52,342 nucleotides of DNA from an uncultured Bacteroidota bacterium (GCA_937876355.1 CALFHN010000102.1:1-52342), one strand, 5' to 3'; shown: positions 7,791 through 16,781, numbered from the stretch's first letter. Made by a program: numbers and translations. The notes: a model not told the origin generated them from the letters alone.

Positions 7791-8891
7791 CTATGAAGGG
7801 ATCACAATGTTTAAACCATCTTTCATCGCCGATTCGTGTGCACAAATTCCAGTCATCGTCCAATTGGCCGCGGCTGCTGCATCGGCGATCGACGGACGCT
7901 GTTCTTGAATCGATGAGATGAACTCGTGCACGAGGTGCGGGTGTGAACCGCCATGACCACCGCCCTGAATAAATGATGTGTGTTCGTGTTCGTCGTCGTA
8001 CACCCCCGCCTGCGTAAAACCGGAAATCTCCGGCGGCAGCCTGTGACCATAGTCCGGTACCTCGACTCGCGTTGCGTCTTCGAACCCCGAATAAACGACA
8101 GGGCCTTCGCCGATGACCTGCTCCCATTCGAATGAACTTAGGGTCCCGTACACGTCGAAGCTTTCTCGATATTGCCGAATTGTATTGAACAGAGATCGCG
8201 TTACCTCGCACGCCACGTCACTGTCGCGGAGCTTGATCAGCGTCGATTCGACAGCAAAAGGAGCGTTGTAGTGTTTCGCGTATTCGCTGTCGATGCGGCC
8301 GGATCCAAAGCACACAACCGATTCTGCAATAGTACCAGAAATTGCCAATAGCGGACTTACGGCATGCGTCGCGTAGTGCATTGGCGGGAAGCCATACCAA
8401 TAGCTGGGCCAGCCTGGAAGTCCCATATTCTGTTGATGAGACCCACGAAGAAACTGAATCTTCCCGATCTTCCCAGAATCCATGAGGTTTTTCGCGTACA
8501 GGTACTCTCGCGTGTAGATTGCGGTCTCCATCATCATGTAGACTTTGCCTGACCGATTGCGCGCATCGACAATTTTCAGGCACTCCTCAATCGTCGTGGC
8601 CATTGGTACCGTACATGCGCAGTGTTTGCCAGCTTCAAGCGCAGCAAGCGATAAGGGAGCGTGCGAGGCAATCGGAGTATTTATGTGAACGGCATCAAGC
8701 TCTGGATCTGCAAGCAGCTCCTCATAGTTCGTGTACCGCCTCGGAACGCCGAACTGATCTCCGATCCGATTGAGATTCTCCTCATCTCGCTGGCATATTG
8801 CCCAAAGTTCGGCCTCCGGATGACGTTGATATATCGGGATGAACTCTGCACCGAACCCGAGTCCTATAACGGCAATCTTGATAGGGTTCAT
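7791..8891 (-). CDS. Gfo/Idh/MocA-family oxidoreductase lacking the EKP lysine
   Basis: The 366-residue protein has an N-terminal Rossmann fold (IAVIGLGFGAEF, residues 6-17) and a C-terminal beta-sheet substrate domain. In most family members the sequence after GKH is an EKP motif whose lysine takes part in catalysis. Here residues 89-98 are GKHCACTVPM, so glutamate and lysine are replaced by Thr94 and Val95. Late in the protein is a His/Gly-rich loop (GGGHGGSHPHLVHEF) that may bind metal or substrate. There is no secretion signal. Located upstream of the FHS transporter and divergent from the secreted DUF1080 gene, so a role in sugar oxidation or keto-sugar isomerisation is likely; the exact substrate is unknown. 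Confidence 0.87.
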   Translation of the reverse strand: MNPIKIAVIGLGFGAEFIPIYQRHPEAELWAICQRDEENLNRIGDQFGVPRRYTNYEELLADPELDAVHINTPIASHAPLSLAALEAGKHCACTVPMATTIEECLKIVDARNRSGKVYMMMETAIYTREYLYAKNLMDSGKIGKIQFLRGSHQQNMGLPGWPSYWYGFPPMHYATHAVSPLLAISGTIAESVVCFGSGRIDSEYAKHYNAPFAVESTLIKLRDSDVACEVTRSLFNTIRQYRESFDVYGTLSSFEWEQVIGEGPVVYSGFEDATRVEVPDYGHRLPPEISGFTQAGVYDDEHEHTSFIQGGGHGGSHPHLVHEFISSIQEQRPSIADAAAAANWTMTGICAHESAMKDGLNIVIPS

Positions 8892-9045
8892 TCTTCGCAG
8901 TCCGTGTAGCTGACGATTGAAAAGGTAAACTTGAATTGAGCAGAATCACCCAATATGAAGGCGTGGCACAGATAGAATCTACGGTCCGCGCTCGTAATAA
9001 TCATGTACATTCACTAATCTTCAAGCCTAAACAGATACGGCCACC

Positions 9046-10980
9046 ATGCGCACTTCACCATTCAACATACGAATCGCCGGATTCACGCGTCGAGCGTTCT
9101 TTTGCACCGCGTTTTTCATGATGCTGATGGCGCACCACAGCGCTGCCGCACAAAATAGTACCGATCAGCATTCCTTGGCGCAAACCAGGTCACTATTCGA
9201 CGGAAAAACGTTGACTGGCTGGGAGGGCACGAGCGACTTGTTTCGGATCGAAAACGGCGCAATCGTTGGTGGCCGGCTTGAGGATCAGATTGCATCGAAC
9301 GCGTTCCTCTGCTCGACCGATGAGTTTAGTGACTTCGAGCTTCGAATGATGATCCGGCTCGATGGTCCAGGTGACAACGCAGGAGTTCAGTTTCGCAGCC
9401 GCAGACTGGAAAGCCACCACGAAGTCTCTGGCTATCAAGCTGACGTTGGCACCGTATCAGCCTCGTGGTTTAATGAGGTGATCGGTAGCACGTCAAAGGC
9501 AGATGAAGGAGAGCGGTCGCCGGTGTGGGGTTCGCTTTATGATGAATCCAGAAGAAACCGCTATCTGGCGTGGGGAATGCCGGAAGACGTTACTCCGGTG
9601 GTCCATGTTGGCGGTTGGAACGAATTGGTGGTACGCGCCGAGGGCTCTAGAATTCGTATCTGGATTAACGACCTTCAAACTGTCGACTACATTGAGCAGG
9701 ATCACATTCCAAGGTCGGGTAGCATATGCCTGCAGATTCATGGCGGGGCTCCCGCAGAGGCGTGGCATCGGGATATTCACGTGACTGAGCTGCCCGGAAG
9801 CACCATTTCCTTTGAAAGCAAGCGGCTTGACAACGTGTTCTACTCTGAAGGTGCCAATTATGGGGACATCGATGATGACGGCATTAATGATTTGGTGTCA
9901 GGGCCTTACTGGTATCAAGGTCCTGAGTACGGACAGCGGCATGCCTACTACGAACCAAAACCGTTTGACCCCGCCGGCTATTCCGACAATTTTTTCGCCC
10001 ATGTTCTGGACTTCAATGACGACGGTTTCAACGACATTCTGATCATAGGATTCCCTGGCCAAGTGGCGACCTGGTATGAGAATCCCGGGACACCCAATGC
10101 TGCATCAGGCAACTGGGCAGCACATGTGGTCTTTGACATCGTTGACAACGAATCGCCGTGGTGGACTGACATCACCGGTGACGGAAGGCCTGAGATCGTT
10201 GCCATAACGACCGGTAGATACGGCTACATCGAGCCAGACTGGAGCCATCCAGATATGCCTTGGACCTTCCATCCAATCTCTCCCGACAGCGGTTTGCAAC
10301 GGTTTACCCACGGACTCGGAGTCGGTGATGTCAACCAAGACGGGCGCGACGATATTATGGAGCGGGCAGGATGGTGGGAGCAGCCTCCTTCCCTCGCTGG
10401 CGACCCCGTCTGGAAATTCCACGAGGTTAATTTCAGCGAAAGAGGCGGTTCACAGATGTACGCATACGATGTTGATGGGGACGGTGACAACGACGTAATT
10501 ACGGGGCTCGCGGCCCATGGATATGGCCTTGCCTGGTATGAAAATGTAGGCGCGTCGACGGAACGCGATCGAACCGAAGGAGACCTTTCATTTATCCAAC
10601 ACATAATCATGAACGAGCGCCCGGAAGAAAGCGCCTTCGGCATCGCGTTTGCTGAACTGCATGCGATAGATCTGATCGACATGGATGGCGACGGCGTCAA
10701 GGATATCGTGACAGGAAAACGATGGTGGTCGCATGGTGCCCAGGGTGACCCCGACATAAATTCGAAAGCGTGGCTGTACTGGTTCCAAACTGTACGGTCA
10801 GTAAACCGAACATCTTCCGCGGAAGCAGAGGGAGGAATCCGTGTGGAGTTCGTACCGCACCTCATTGACGACAACTCAGGAGTAGGCGTTCAGATCATCG
10901 CTGGAGACATTGACGGTAATGGCCGCCCGGACATCGTGGTAGGCAACAAGACCGGCACATCCATACACATGCAGCGCTAG
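9046..10980 (+). CDS. secreted DUF1080 (3-keto-glycoside hydrolase-like) protein with FG-GAP/VCBS repeats
   Basis: The 644-residue product begins with a signal peptide (basic start, hydrophobic run to MAHHSAAAQN). Residues about 48-258 are a DUF1080 domain, opening with the family mark FDGKTLTGWEG and FRIENGAIVGG; some members hydrolyse 3-keto-disaccharides and the fold is a concanavalin-like sandwich. Residues about 270-640 form a propeller of FG-GAP/VCBS units with seven calcium-type loops such as DIDDDGINDL, DFNDDGFNDI, DVDGDGDNDV and DIDGNGRPDI. It is therefore an extracellular or periplasmic glycan-acting protein. It is divergent from the Gfo/Idh-MFS operon (154 bases apart) and convergent with the cupredoxin-dehydrogenase gene, which supports one oxidation-dependent sugar pathway. 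Confidence 0.88.
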   Translation: MRTSPFNIRIAGFTRRAFFCTAFFMMLMAHHSAAAQNSTDQHSLAQTRSLFDGKTLTGWEGTSDLFRIENGAIVGGRLEDQIASNAFLCSTDEFSDFELRMMIRLDGPGDNAGVQFRSRRLESHHEVSGYQADVGTVSASWFNEVIGSTSKADEGERSPVWGSLYDESRRNRYLAWGMPEDVTPVVHVGGWNELVVRAEGSRIRIWINDLQTVDYIEQDHIPRSGSICLQIHGGAPAEAWHRDIHVTELPGSTISFESKRLDNVFYSEGANYGDIDDDGINDLVSGPYWYQGPEYGQRHAYYEPKPFDPAGYSDNFFAHVLDFNDDGFNDILIIGFPGQVATWYENPGTPNAASGNWAAHVVFDIVDNESPWWTDITGDGRPEIVAITTGRYGYIEPDWSHPDMPWTFHPISPDSGLQRFTHGLGVGDVNQDGRDDIMERAGWWEQPPSLAGDPVWKFHEVNFSERGGSQMYAYDVDGDGDNDVITGLAAHGYGLAWYENVGASTERDRTEGDLSFIQHIIMNERPEESAFGIAFAELHAIDLIDMDGDGVKDIVTGKRWWSHGAQGDPDINSKAWLYWFQTVRSVNRTSSAEAEGGIRVEFVPHLIDDNSGVGVQIIAGDIDGNGRPDIVVGNKTGTSIHMQR

Positions 10981-11134
10981 TATACCTACGTATGACACCG
11001 CGTACGAACACAGATATCCGGTGCAAGCTCGAGACGGCACTGACGATGAAGACCATTCAACCAGGCTTCACAGCCTAGAACGGGCGAATTCGCGACGTCT
11101 GAATTGGGAGGATGAACTAGTCAGATCGCTTTTC

Positions 11135-14074
11135 TCAGCGCGTTCCTCCCATCATTTCGTTGAGACCCTTGATCAGTTCCGCCTGTTTGTCCGGATCTGT
11201 TTCCGTCTCAAGTGCGCGCGCTAGAGTACTGAGCACTTCTGAAGACCCCGTCGCGACCATACGGCGAACGGTGAAGGAGAGGAGGAAATCAACCTTAGCG
11301 GCAAGCCCCATCTGCAACGCATGGCTCATATCCACTTCGACCAGAGGTTCGGCAGCGTACCAAATCATCAATGGAAGGTTATGGTCCCCTAAGTCTTCGA
11401 CGCGAGCGGACAATTCCTCAAGAATACCCCAACGATCAGATTCGGGCAGCCGCTGAAGTGCGCTCGTTATGTAGAGACGTACGAGTTGCGACTCATCACG
11501 CCCAGCCAACTCGGCTAGCTTCGCCATCGCAGAGGCAGAAACGTCTCCATCCTCAGCAAGAAATTGTATGGCCCAGCTTCGCACGTACTCATCGCGATCT
11601 TGGAGGAGCTCCTCAAGTTCGTCTTCAGACAAGCCATCAGTAACGAATAGAGCCCACAACGCCCGAAGTCGCCGCGTGACATCCGTATTCTGGTTGAGAA
11701 TTCTTTTTAACACCTTATGCGCACCAGGATCCGGACCTCTTTCCTGTAGAAGCCTTCTTGCATGGCGAACATACCAATCGTTTTTGTTGAGCTGAAGTTC
11801 AGCAAGTGCTTCGGAGCTCATCTCGCGCAAGTCGACTTGAACCCATTCGTCGTTTTCATGCGTGATCTTGAAAATCCTCCCAAGAGTCTTGTCGTGCACA
11901 TCCGGATTTGGACTGTGGCACTGGTTTTTATCGTACCAATCGATCACATGGACCGATCCATCCGGTCCGTATCGATGGTTGAGCATTTGCGACCAAGTAT
12001 CGTTGGCCAGCAGGAAGTCGTCCCCATGTTTGCCGATGTAGCCTGAACCAGATCGCTCGACAATATCTCTGTTCGTTCGGAACCCATGAATGTTGTTCAT
12101 AAACAGCTGGTCGCGGTATTCCTCCGGCCATGATCCACCCTGATAAAACATTGCACCGGCATGTGCATGGCCGCCACCGGCTTCGCCGGATCTGTGGTTA
12201 CCAGCATGCGGCCCACGATTGCCCACCCAATGGACGTGATCGCCGTGGGACTTTATATCGTCATACGTATACGGATTGAAGTGTTTTCCTCCCTGTCGTT
12301 GATACCGCCCCCCTTGAATCATGTGGTACAAGTGAGGAATAACACACCCTGTAATAAAAACGTGGCCATAATCGTTGAAGTCCAGACCCCACGGGTTGCT
12401 GGTCCCGTGAGCGAAGACCTCAAATTCGTGCCGCTTCGGATGATACCGCCAGACGCCAGCATTTAGTCCCACGCGATCTTCTTCCGGCGTTCCAGGAGGC
12501 CCAACTAGCGAGTGTGTAAACACGCCGTGGTTACCATATAACCAACCGTCCGGCCCCCAATGGAAGCTGTTCAGGGTTTCGTGCGTGTCTTGGCTCCCCC
12601 ATCCGTCCAACAGAATCTGCGGAGGCCCGGCAGGCGAGTCGGTACCCGGTTCAATCGGTATGAACATGAAATATGGAGCTGCCCCGACCCACACACCTCC
12701 AAATCCAAGCTCCATTCCGCTAACCAGATTCAGGTTCTCAATGAATATTTTACGGCTGTCGAGCGTCCCGTCACCGTTGGTGTCCTCAAAAATCAAGATT
12801 CGATCTTTGCCTTCTCCCTCAGGGGCAGGCTCTGGATACGTGTGCGCTTCAACGACCCAGAGGCGTCCGCGATCATCATAGGTGAAGGTGATAGGGCGTA
12901 TGACGTCGGGCTCGGCCGCGGCGAGCGTGACCGTAAACCCGTCGGGCACCGTCATCGCCGCTACTGCATCCGCACCAGACAATCCGGCGTTGAGTACAAG
13001 ATCGATCATGGGAAGCATCACAATGTTTTCGAGAGACAACTCATTCATGAACGTCGGGCGCTCAGAATAAAACCGAAGGTCGTCAAACGCGATATATGCG
13101 TGCGGATTATCTCCGATATATGGGATCGCCGAAACGCCCGTTTCGTTGTCGACTAGGCGCACAAAAAGTTCGCCTCCCATGGCCGAGGTCACATCCACAA
13201 CAACCGGGCGTAGCGCGGGACTGTTGTTACCGGAAATTTTGAACAGGACTTCGTCGTCAGAGGCGCGGACCAGCTCGGCGCGAGTGTCTTCAAGGGCCCC
13301 TCCTGCCACGAGAAAGCTGATAAACGGATCCGTGACCGTGAAGGAGACCGAAGTGAGCGTCCCAGTCGCCTGCGTCCCAGTATTTTCGCTCGAGGCGGCC
13401 CAAAATACGCCGTCGTGTTGACTTCGAATGTCTCCCGTCCGCGCCAACACAACGTCACCTTCGACTGGTTGAGTACCGAACGCATCGCCTGTTGCACTCC
13501 ATCCCTCGAAAGATCCGTCTTCGAACCCGAGGTTTAGGGCTCGGCCATTCTTCATGACAGGACGGCCAGCCGGAGCGACGTCAGCATCATCGAAAAGCTG
13601 GAATTTCCCCTCCATCCCGGCAGTCCGGTGGCCTGGTATGGAACAGTAATACGTGTCGCTGGCCTCGGCGGTAAACGTGATTGAAGTCGTGGCACCTTCG
13701 TCAACTATAGTTTCGCTCTTTACTCCGGCGTTCACCATGGCGATGTCGTGCGTCAGTATCTCGCCGTTCTCTATCGTGATCCTGATCACCTCACCTTTGT
13801 TTGCCTGCAGGATCGGATTTCGGATTCCATCTATCTCGCCGCCAATCCCACGAAACCCAAGAATCGAGGCAACCAACCGAAATTCTCGATCGGGCTGCTG
13901 CTCGGTGTCCTGCGCGCACACGACTGTCGCAGAAAACACAGAGGCGGCACAAAGCAATGTGTAGACCAGGAATCTGATCGGAAGTACCCGCTGCCTGGCG
14001 TTTCGCAGGCCCTTGGAAACATGGGTCGAAGTTGATAACGCGTGTGAGTTCCGGAACGAAGGGGGCTTTTTCAT
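11135..14074 (-). CDS. secreted cupredoxin - jelly roll - sorbosone-dehydrogenase-like propeller - HEAT repeat protein
   Basis: The 979-residue protein has a signal peptide after a 33-residue basic leader (hydrophobic run ending VVCAQ). Residues about 62-160 are a blue-copper domain with all four type-1 ligands visible: His109 (LTHDIAM), then Cys144, His149 and Met154 in CSIPGHRTAGM. Residues about 165-345 look like a jelly-roll carbohydrate module (LGFEDGSFEGWSATGDAFGT, FISFLVAGG, IAFDDLRF). Residues about 370-720 resemble the 'membrane-bound dehydrogenase' / glucose-sorbosone dehydrogenase propeller (GRLWVVEAHTYP, DTNGDGTLD, GNRGPHAGNHRSGEAGGGHA). The C-terminus is alpha-solenoid like HEAT. 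Related proteins often carry a cytochrome c CxxCH domain; none is seen here, so copper may accept the electrons. Exact substrate unknown. Confidence 0.85.
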   Translation of the reverse strand: MKKPPSFRNSHALSTSTHVSKGLRNARQRVLPIRFLVYTLLCAASVFSATVVCAQDTEQQPDREFRLVASILGFRGIGGEIDGIRNPILQANKGEVIRITIENGEILTHDIAMVNAGVKSETIVDEGATTSITFTAEASDTYYCSIPGHRTAGMEGKFQLFDDADVAPAGRPVMKNGRALNLGFEDGSFEGWSATGDAFGTQPVEGDVVLARTGDIRSQHDGVFWAASSENTGTQATGTLTSVSFTVTDPFISFLVAGGALEDTRAELVRASDDEVLFKISGNNSPALRPVVVDVTSAMGGELFVRLVDNETGVSAIPYIGDNPHAYIAFDDLRFYSERPTFMNELSLENIVMLPMIDLVLNAGLSGADAVAAMTVPDGFTVTLAAAEPDVIRPITFTYDDRGRLWVVEAHTYPEPAPEGEGKDRILIFEDTNGDGTLDSRKIFIENLNLVSGMELGFGGVWVGAAPYFMFIPIEPGTDSPAGPPQILLDGWGSQDTHETLNSFHWGPDGWLYGNHGVFTHSLVGPPGTPEEDRVGLNAGVWRYHPKRHEFEVFAHGTSNPWGLDFNDYGHVFITGCVIPHLYHMIQGGRYQRQGGKHFNPYTYDDIKSHGDHVHWVGNRGPHAGNHRSGEAGGGHAHAGAMFYQGGSWPEEYRDQLFMNNIHGFRTNRDIVERSGSGYIGKHGDDFLLANDTWSQMLNHRYGPDGSVHVIDWYDKNQCHSPNPDVHDKTLGRIFKITHENDEWVQVDLREMSSEALAELQLNKNDWYVRHARRLLQERGPDPGAHKVLKRILNQNTDVTRRLRALWALFVTDGLSEDELEELLQDRDEYVRSWAIQFLAEDGDVSASAMAKLAELAGRDESQLVRLYITSALQRLPESDRWGILEELSARVEDLGDHNLPLMIWYAAEPLVEVDMSHALQMGLAAKVDFLLSFTVRRMVATGSSEVLSTLARALETETDPDKQAELIKGLNEMMGGTR

Positions 14075-14148
14075 TACAGGAGCAGATTGGTGGGTAAAGC
14101 TCCATCAAGATATTGTTTTGTAGGTGAGATGCACAACAAATCAGCAGC

Positions 14149-14349
14149 GTGAGAACCAAACCCTCTATTATGGCTGCGGAAGTTTATAGCTGGGTGGCAT
14201 ATGATACCCAGCACCTTTTGCACACATTCAAGGCTGGACACCGGATCATGGTGCAGAATCAGCGTAGCCGGATTCCGCTCGTGGACCGCAATCCTGAACT
14301 AATCAAAAAGATTACCAATCCAATTGGAATCCGAGCATGGCAGTTCTGA
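14149..14349 (+). pseudogene. remnant of an S15/CocE-type hydrolase C-terminal domain
   Basis: A 66-codon frame contains LLHTFKAGHRIMVQNQRSRI followed by PLVDRNPEL. This matches the C-terminal jelly roll of CocE/NonD and X-Pro dipeptidyl peptidases, where the text is typically 'F+.GHRIMVQVQSSWFPLVDRNPQ'. Nothing upstream encodes the catalytic domain, and the frame ends inside the neighbouring TonB-receptor remnant. It is a fragment of a lost gene. The motif match is strong; extent is approximate. Confidence 0.6.
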
Positions 14350-14557
14350 GAGCCGCAGGGACCAGAAATATCACATCTGAACCAGCCGGATCTTGATACG
14401 CGGTCGGACTGTACGCGTTATTTATCAGATTGAATACATACAGCGAGAACGTCATCCCCTCCCGTTTGTAACTGAGTCGAGCATCCACGACGGTGTAGTC
14501 CTCGATGGTGTTCATATTCCCGTCATCGAGATACATTTTCCGATTGCTTTTGACGGC
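14312..14557 (-). pseudogene. C-terminal remnant of a TonB-dependent receptor
   Basis: The last 82 codons of a TonB-dependent outer-membrane receptor are present: YTVVDARLSYKREGMTFSLY, VFNLINNAYSPTAYQDPAG, then FLVPAALRTAMLGFQLDW with the terminal aromatic residue of a beta-barrel. A stop codon at 14560-14558 cuts it off upstream and the remaining several hundred codons are absent. It cannot make a barrel. It sits upstream of the cupredoxin-dehydrogenase gene on the same strand, so the cluster may once have had its own receptor. Confidence 0.75.
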
Positions 14558-14650
14558 TTACTAAATGTGAGCATCCCTTGCTGTTCGTCACTTAATTGTT
14601 TCGGAATGGGACCCTATTTAGGCCCAAACGGACAAATTCTGAGCGTTTTC

Positions 14651-14689
14651 TCGTACCAATATCTCGTACCAATATGTCGTACCCATAAA
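14651..14689. repeat. three tandem 13-base units (TCGTACCAATATc)
   Basis: Units start at 14651, 14664 and 14677. The first two differ only at the last base; the third is TCGTACCCATAAA. They lie just beyond the tRNA terminator and next to the TonB-receptor remnant. No function is evident. Confidence 0.6.
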
Positions 14690-14724
14690 ACAAAACCCCA
14701 TGCAGCACAACGGCTTACATGGGG
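14683..14724 (-). terminator. Rho-independent terminator of the tRNA-Val gene
   Basis: On the minus strand, CCCCATG (14724-14718) pairs with CATGGGG (14702-14696) around a 15-base loop, followed at once by TTTTGTTTT. It begins 6 bases after the tRNA 3' end. Confidence 0.8.
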
Positions 14725-14730
14725 TAGGGG

Positions 14731-14804
14731 TGGGTCTAAATGGATTCGAACCATCGACCTCTACGATGTCAACGTAGCGCTCTAACCAACTGAGCTATAG
14801 ACCC
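14731..14804 (-). tRNA. tRNA-Val (anticodon GAC)
   Basis: The 74-base minus-strand sequence folds into a full cloverleaf. The acceptor stem is GGGTCTA/TAGACCC with discriminator A; the D stem is GCTC/GAGC with loop AGTTGGTTA; the anticodon stem is CTACG/CGTAG around loop TTGACAT, giving anticodon GAC; and the T arm is GATGG-TTCGAAT-CCATT. The 3' CCA is not encoded. It reads valine GTC/GTT codons. A terminator follows directly. Confidence 0.96.
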
Positions 14805-14909
14805 AAAATAACAACTTCGTTTTCGAGATTTATTGCGACCAAAGTCAAAAAACTCGAATCGAAGGGTGGCAAATATACCCCGATATGCGTTCCGGAGTCA
14901 ACTTTACAA

Positions 14910-15683
14910 TTAGAATCCCACGCGAAGAGAGAATACAGGTAGTGTGTCGATAGGAGGGGCTAAGGAAGCCGCTAGTGAAAGCCGTCCTGTTCGGCTCACT
15001 TTGCGTGCCGAAGTCGCGCCAGATAATAAACGGTTAACAATCAAGCTGGCAATGATAATGGTTCTCCGCCGCCGTAGGGACTCAGCATCGTTTCGAAGTT
15101 CTCTGAATTCATTAAAGGATGCTTCAGATTCCCACTCCCATTGAAAGGAAGGATCGGCCACATAATCTATTTGATCCCATTGTCTATTTCTGAGCATGGT
15201 TTCACGAAAAACTTCTGAAGACTCAAATGCGGCTAGATTCAAGAAAAAGGTTCTGTTTTTACCTTCAACGTTCGCATGTGCCGATCCCGTTGCAAGGGTG
15301 GTGTACGAGTTGACAAGAGAATTACGATGCCATTCACTTCCAAAAAGAGAAAGCCAAAGCGTGACGTCTGCCGCGGCATAGGTCACGGCCCAGCCATTCC
15401 AATGTCCTTGATTTGCGTACTTATGGCCCAATCCAGGCAGTAAAAACGAAAGAGCCAAAGCTTTTTTGGCCGAGGCAGATGCGAGTGGAAAGGATTCGGG
15501 GAGGGAAGGAGCACCTGGAGTTGAAGAGGCCGTTGTTGGGGAAAGTGTTTTTTCAAAATCGTGAAAACTCACCACATCTTGCCCCATAGCAGGTATGCTT
15601 AAAATCAAAAGAAATAGAAATAACCCCAAGAAGGAAGTTTTATTAGACATGAGCACGTGGTTGATCTGAAAGGTCACGCCCAT
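14910..15683 (-). CDS. DUF5683-like exported/membrane protein
   Basis: The 257-residue protein has an N-terminal signal (FLGLFLFLLILSIPAMGQ) and a region ALALSFLLPGLGHKYANQGH followed by a hydrophobic stretch, the PGLGQ-Y pattern of DUF5683 proteins of Bacteroidota. A second hydrophobic stretch (about 210-225) follows a basic run (LRRRRT). Two starts are possible. The ATG at 15683 has a good Shine-Dalgarno (GGAG, 7 bases upstream) but gives 11 extra residues before the signal; the ATG at 15650 gives a more standard signal peptide without one. I keep the first. Function unknown, probably envelope related. Confidence 0.75.
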   Translation of the reverse strand: MGVTFQINHVLMSNKTSFLGLFLFLLILSIPAMGQDVVSFHDFEKTLSPTTASSTPGAPSLPESFPLASASAKKALALSFLLPGLGHKYANQGHWNGWAVTYAAADVTLWLSLFGSEWHRNSLVNSYTTLATGSAHANVEGKNRTFFLNLAAFESSEVFRETMLRNRQWDQIDYVADPSFQWEWESEASFNEFRELRNDAESLRRRRTIIIASLIVNRLLSGATSARKVSRTGRLSLAASLAPPIDTLPVFSLRVGF

Positions 15684-15859
15684 TCTGAACTCCTAGATAT
15701 ACGTCAAGGATTAATTTCAGGAGGCAAGTTCACATCCGATGAACGTTGAGGGAAACGTCGGGATCCGTAGCTCTTTTATCAAAAGGAAATTAGTCGGTTA
15801 GCGTCGTAGGAAAGAGAAAGAAAATTCGTCTTTACTGGCAAAAACGAGCGCAAGGACAA

Positions 15860-16660
15860 TTAATCGGCCATCCTGCGCAGGCGGCGGAAGGAAAATTCGC
15901 TAAACACTTTTTCTAAGATATCCTTGTCAAGATTTCTTCCTTGGACGTTTACGGACACCACAAATCGATCTTCGACAATCGCTACACCGTGGGTCTTAAC
16001 ATTTGGCCCTTCATACTCTGCCGATTTGAAACCAGGATACCCACCAAATTTGGTCGTTTTTTCGAAGCCATTAATGTCTTCGTTGTCAATTTCGTTATCA
16101 ATCCAGTCAAATCCCAAAGAGGTGATTCCCTTCATCGTTCCCAAATCCAAAATAGCAATTTCCATTTGGGCGTCATTACTCTCATTTTCATAGTCGGCTT
16201 CAAGCTTTGAAAGACGAATGCCGAACCCACTCTTATTGGACCCATCGATATTGGTCAACTTGAATTCCTGCATCCGGTCTGGAAGAAGTTCTTTGAAATC
16301 CCGATAGTCCACTACGGTAACCTTGGAGTCTTCTTTGAGTCGTTTTCCAATGCGCTCCAACGATTCTCCTATGGATGCGATGCCAGACTCGAGGGTACTT
16401 TCGATTTCCTGAGTGATCTTGTCTAACTCTTCCTCAGTTAAATGCTGGTCTAATTTGTCTTCTAGACGATCTCCAAGATCTCTGATTTCATCTCCGGCGT
16501 GTTCCAATTCCTGATCAATATCGCGTTCAATTTTTCTGGCGCGATCTTCTGAAATACGTTCGTCCGACTGTTCTCCACATCCCACAGAAGTGAAAAGGAG
16601 GAGACCTAAACAGCTGACGAGAACCGGAATTTTGAAATCTATGAACATATTCAGAACCAT
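15860..16660 (-). CDS. putative lipoprotein with coiled-coil segment
   Basis: The 266-residue protein starts with a lipoprotein signal ending in SVGC (Cys28). Residues about 35-110 are highly charged with heptad spacing (RKIERDIDQELEHAGDEIRD), predicting a long coiled coil. The C-terminal part (about 115-260) is a mixed domain with VVDYRDFKELLPDRM, acidic loops and VVSVNVQG, of no family I recognise. A second ATG at 16648 (codon 5) could also be the start. Likely anchored to the inner leaflet of the outer membrane. It lies downstream of icmF on the same strand after a 121-base gap. Confidence 0.7.
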   Translation of the reverse strand: MVLNMFIDFKIPVLVSCLGLLLFTSVGCGEQSDERISEDRARKIERDIDQELEHAGDEIRDLGDRLEDKLDQHLTEEELDKITQEIESTLESGIASIGESLERIGKRLKEDSKVTVVDYRDFKELLPDRMQEFKLTNIDGSNKSGFGIRLSKLEADYENESNDAQMEIAILDLGTMKGITSLGFDWIDNEIDNEDINGFEKTTKFGGYPGFKSAEYEGPNVKTHGVAIVEDRFVVSVNVQGRNLDKDILEKVFSEFSFRRLRRMAD

Positions 16661-16781
16661 TGACTCAGTGTATTCCGATGGTTACGTGCCAATCCGGAAA
16701 AGGTGACAGCGCTAGGTTCTTTCAACTACTGCATTGCACGTGTACCGCCCTCGTCCCAAATGAAAGCCATAGTGGCCCGGA

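Noticed and set aside
12560-13156. 198-codon plus-strand frame inside the cupredoxin-dehydrogenase gene
   Set aside because: Antisense shadow of a well-supported gene, no recognisable domains.
14393-14785. 130-codon plus-strand open frame across the tRNA
   Set aside because: It reads through the tRNA-Val gene and its terminator and is antisense to the TonB-receptor remnant; a chance frame.
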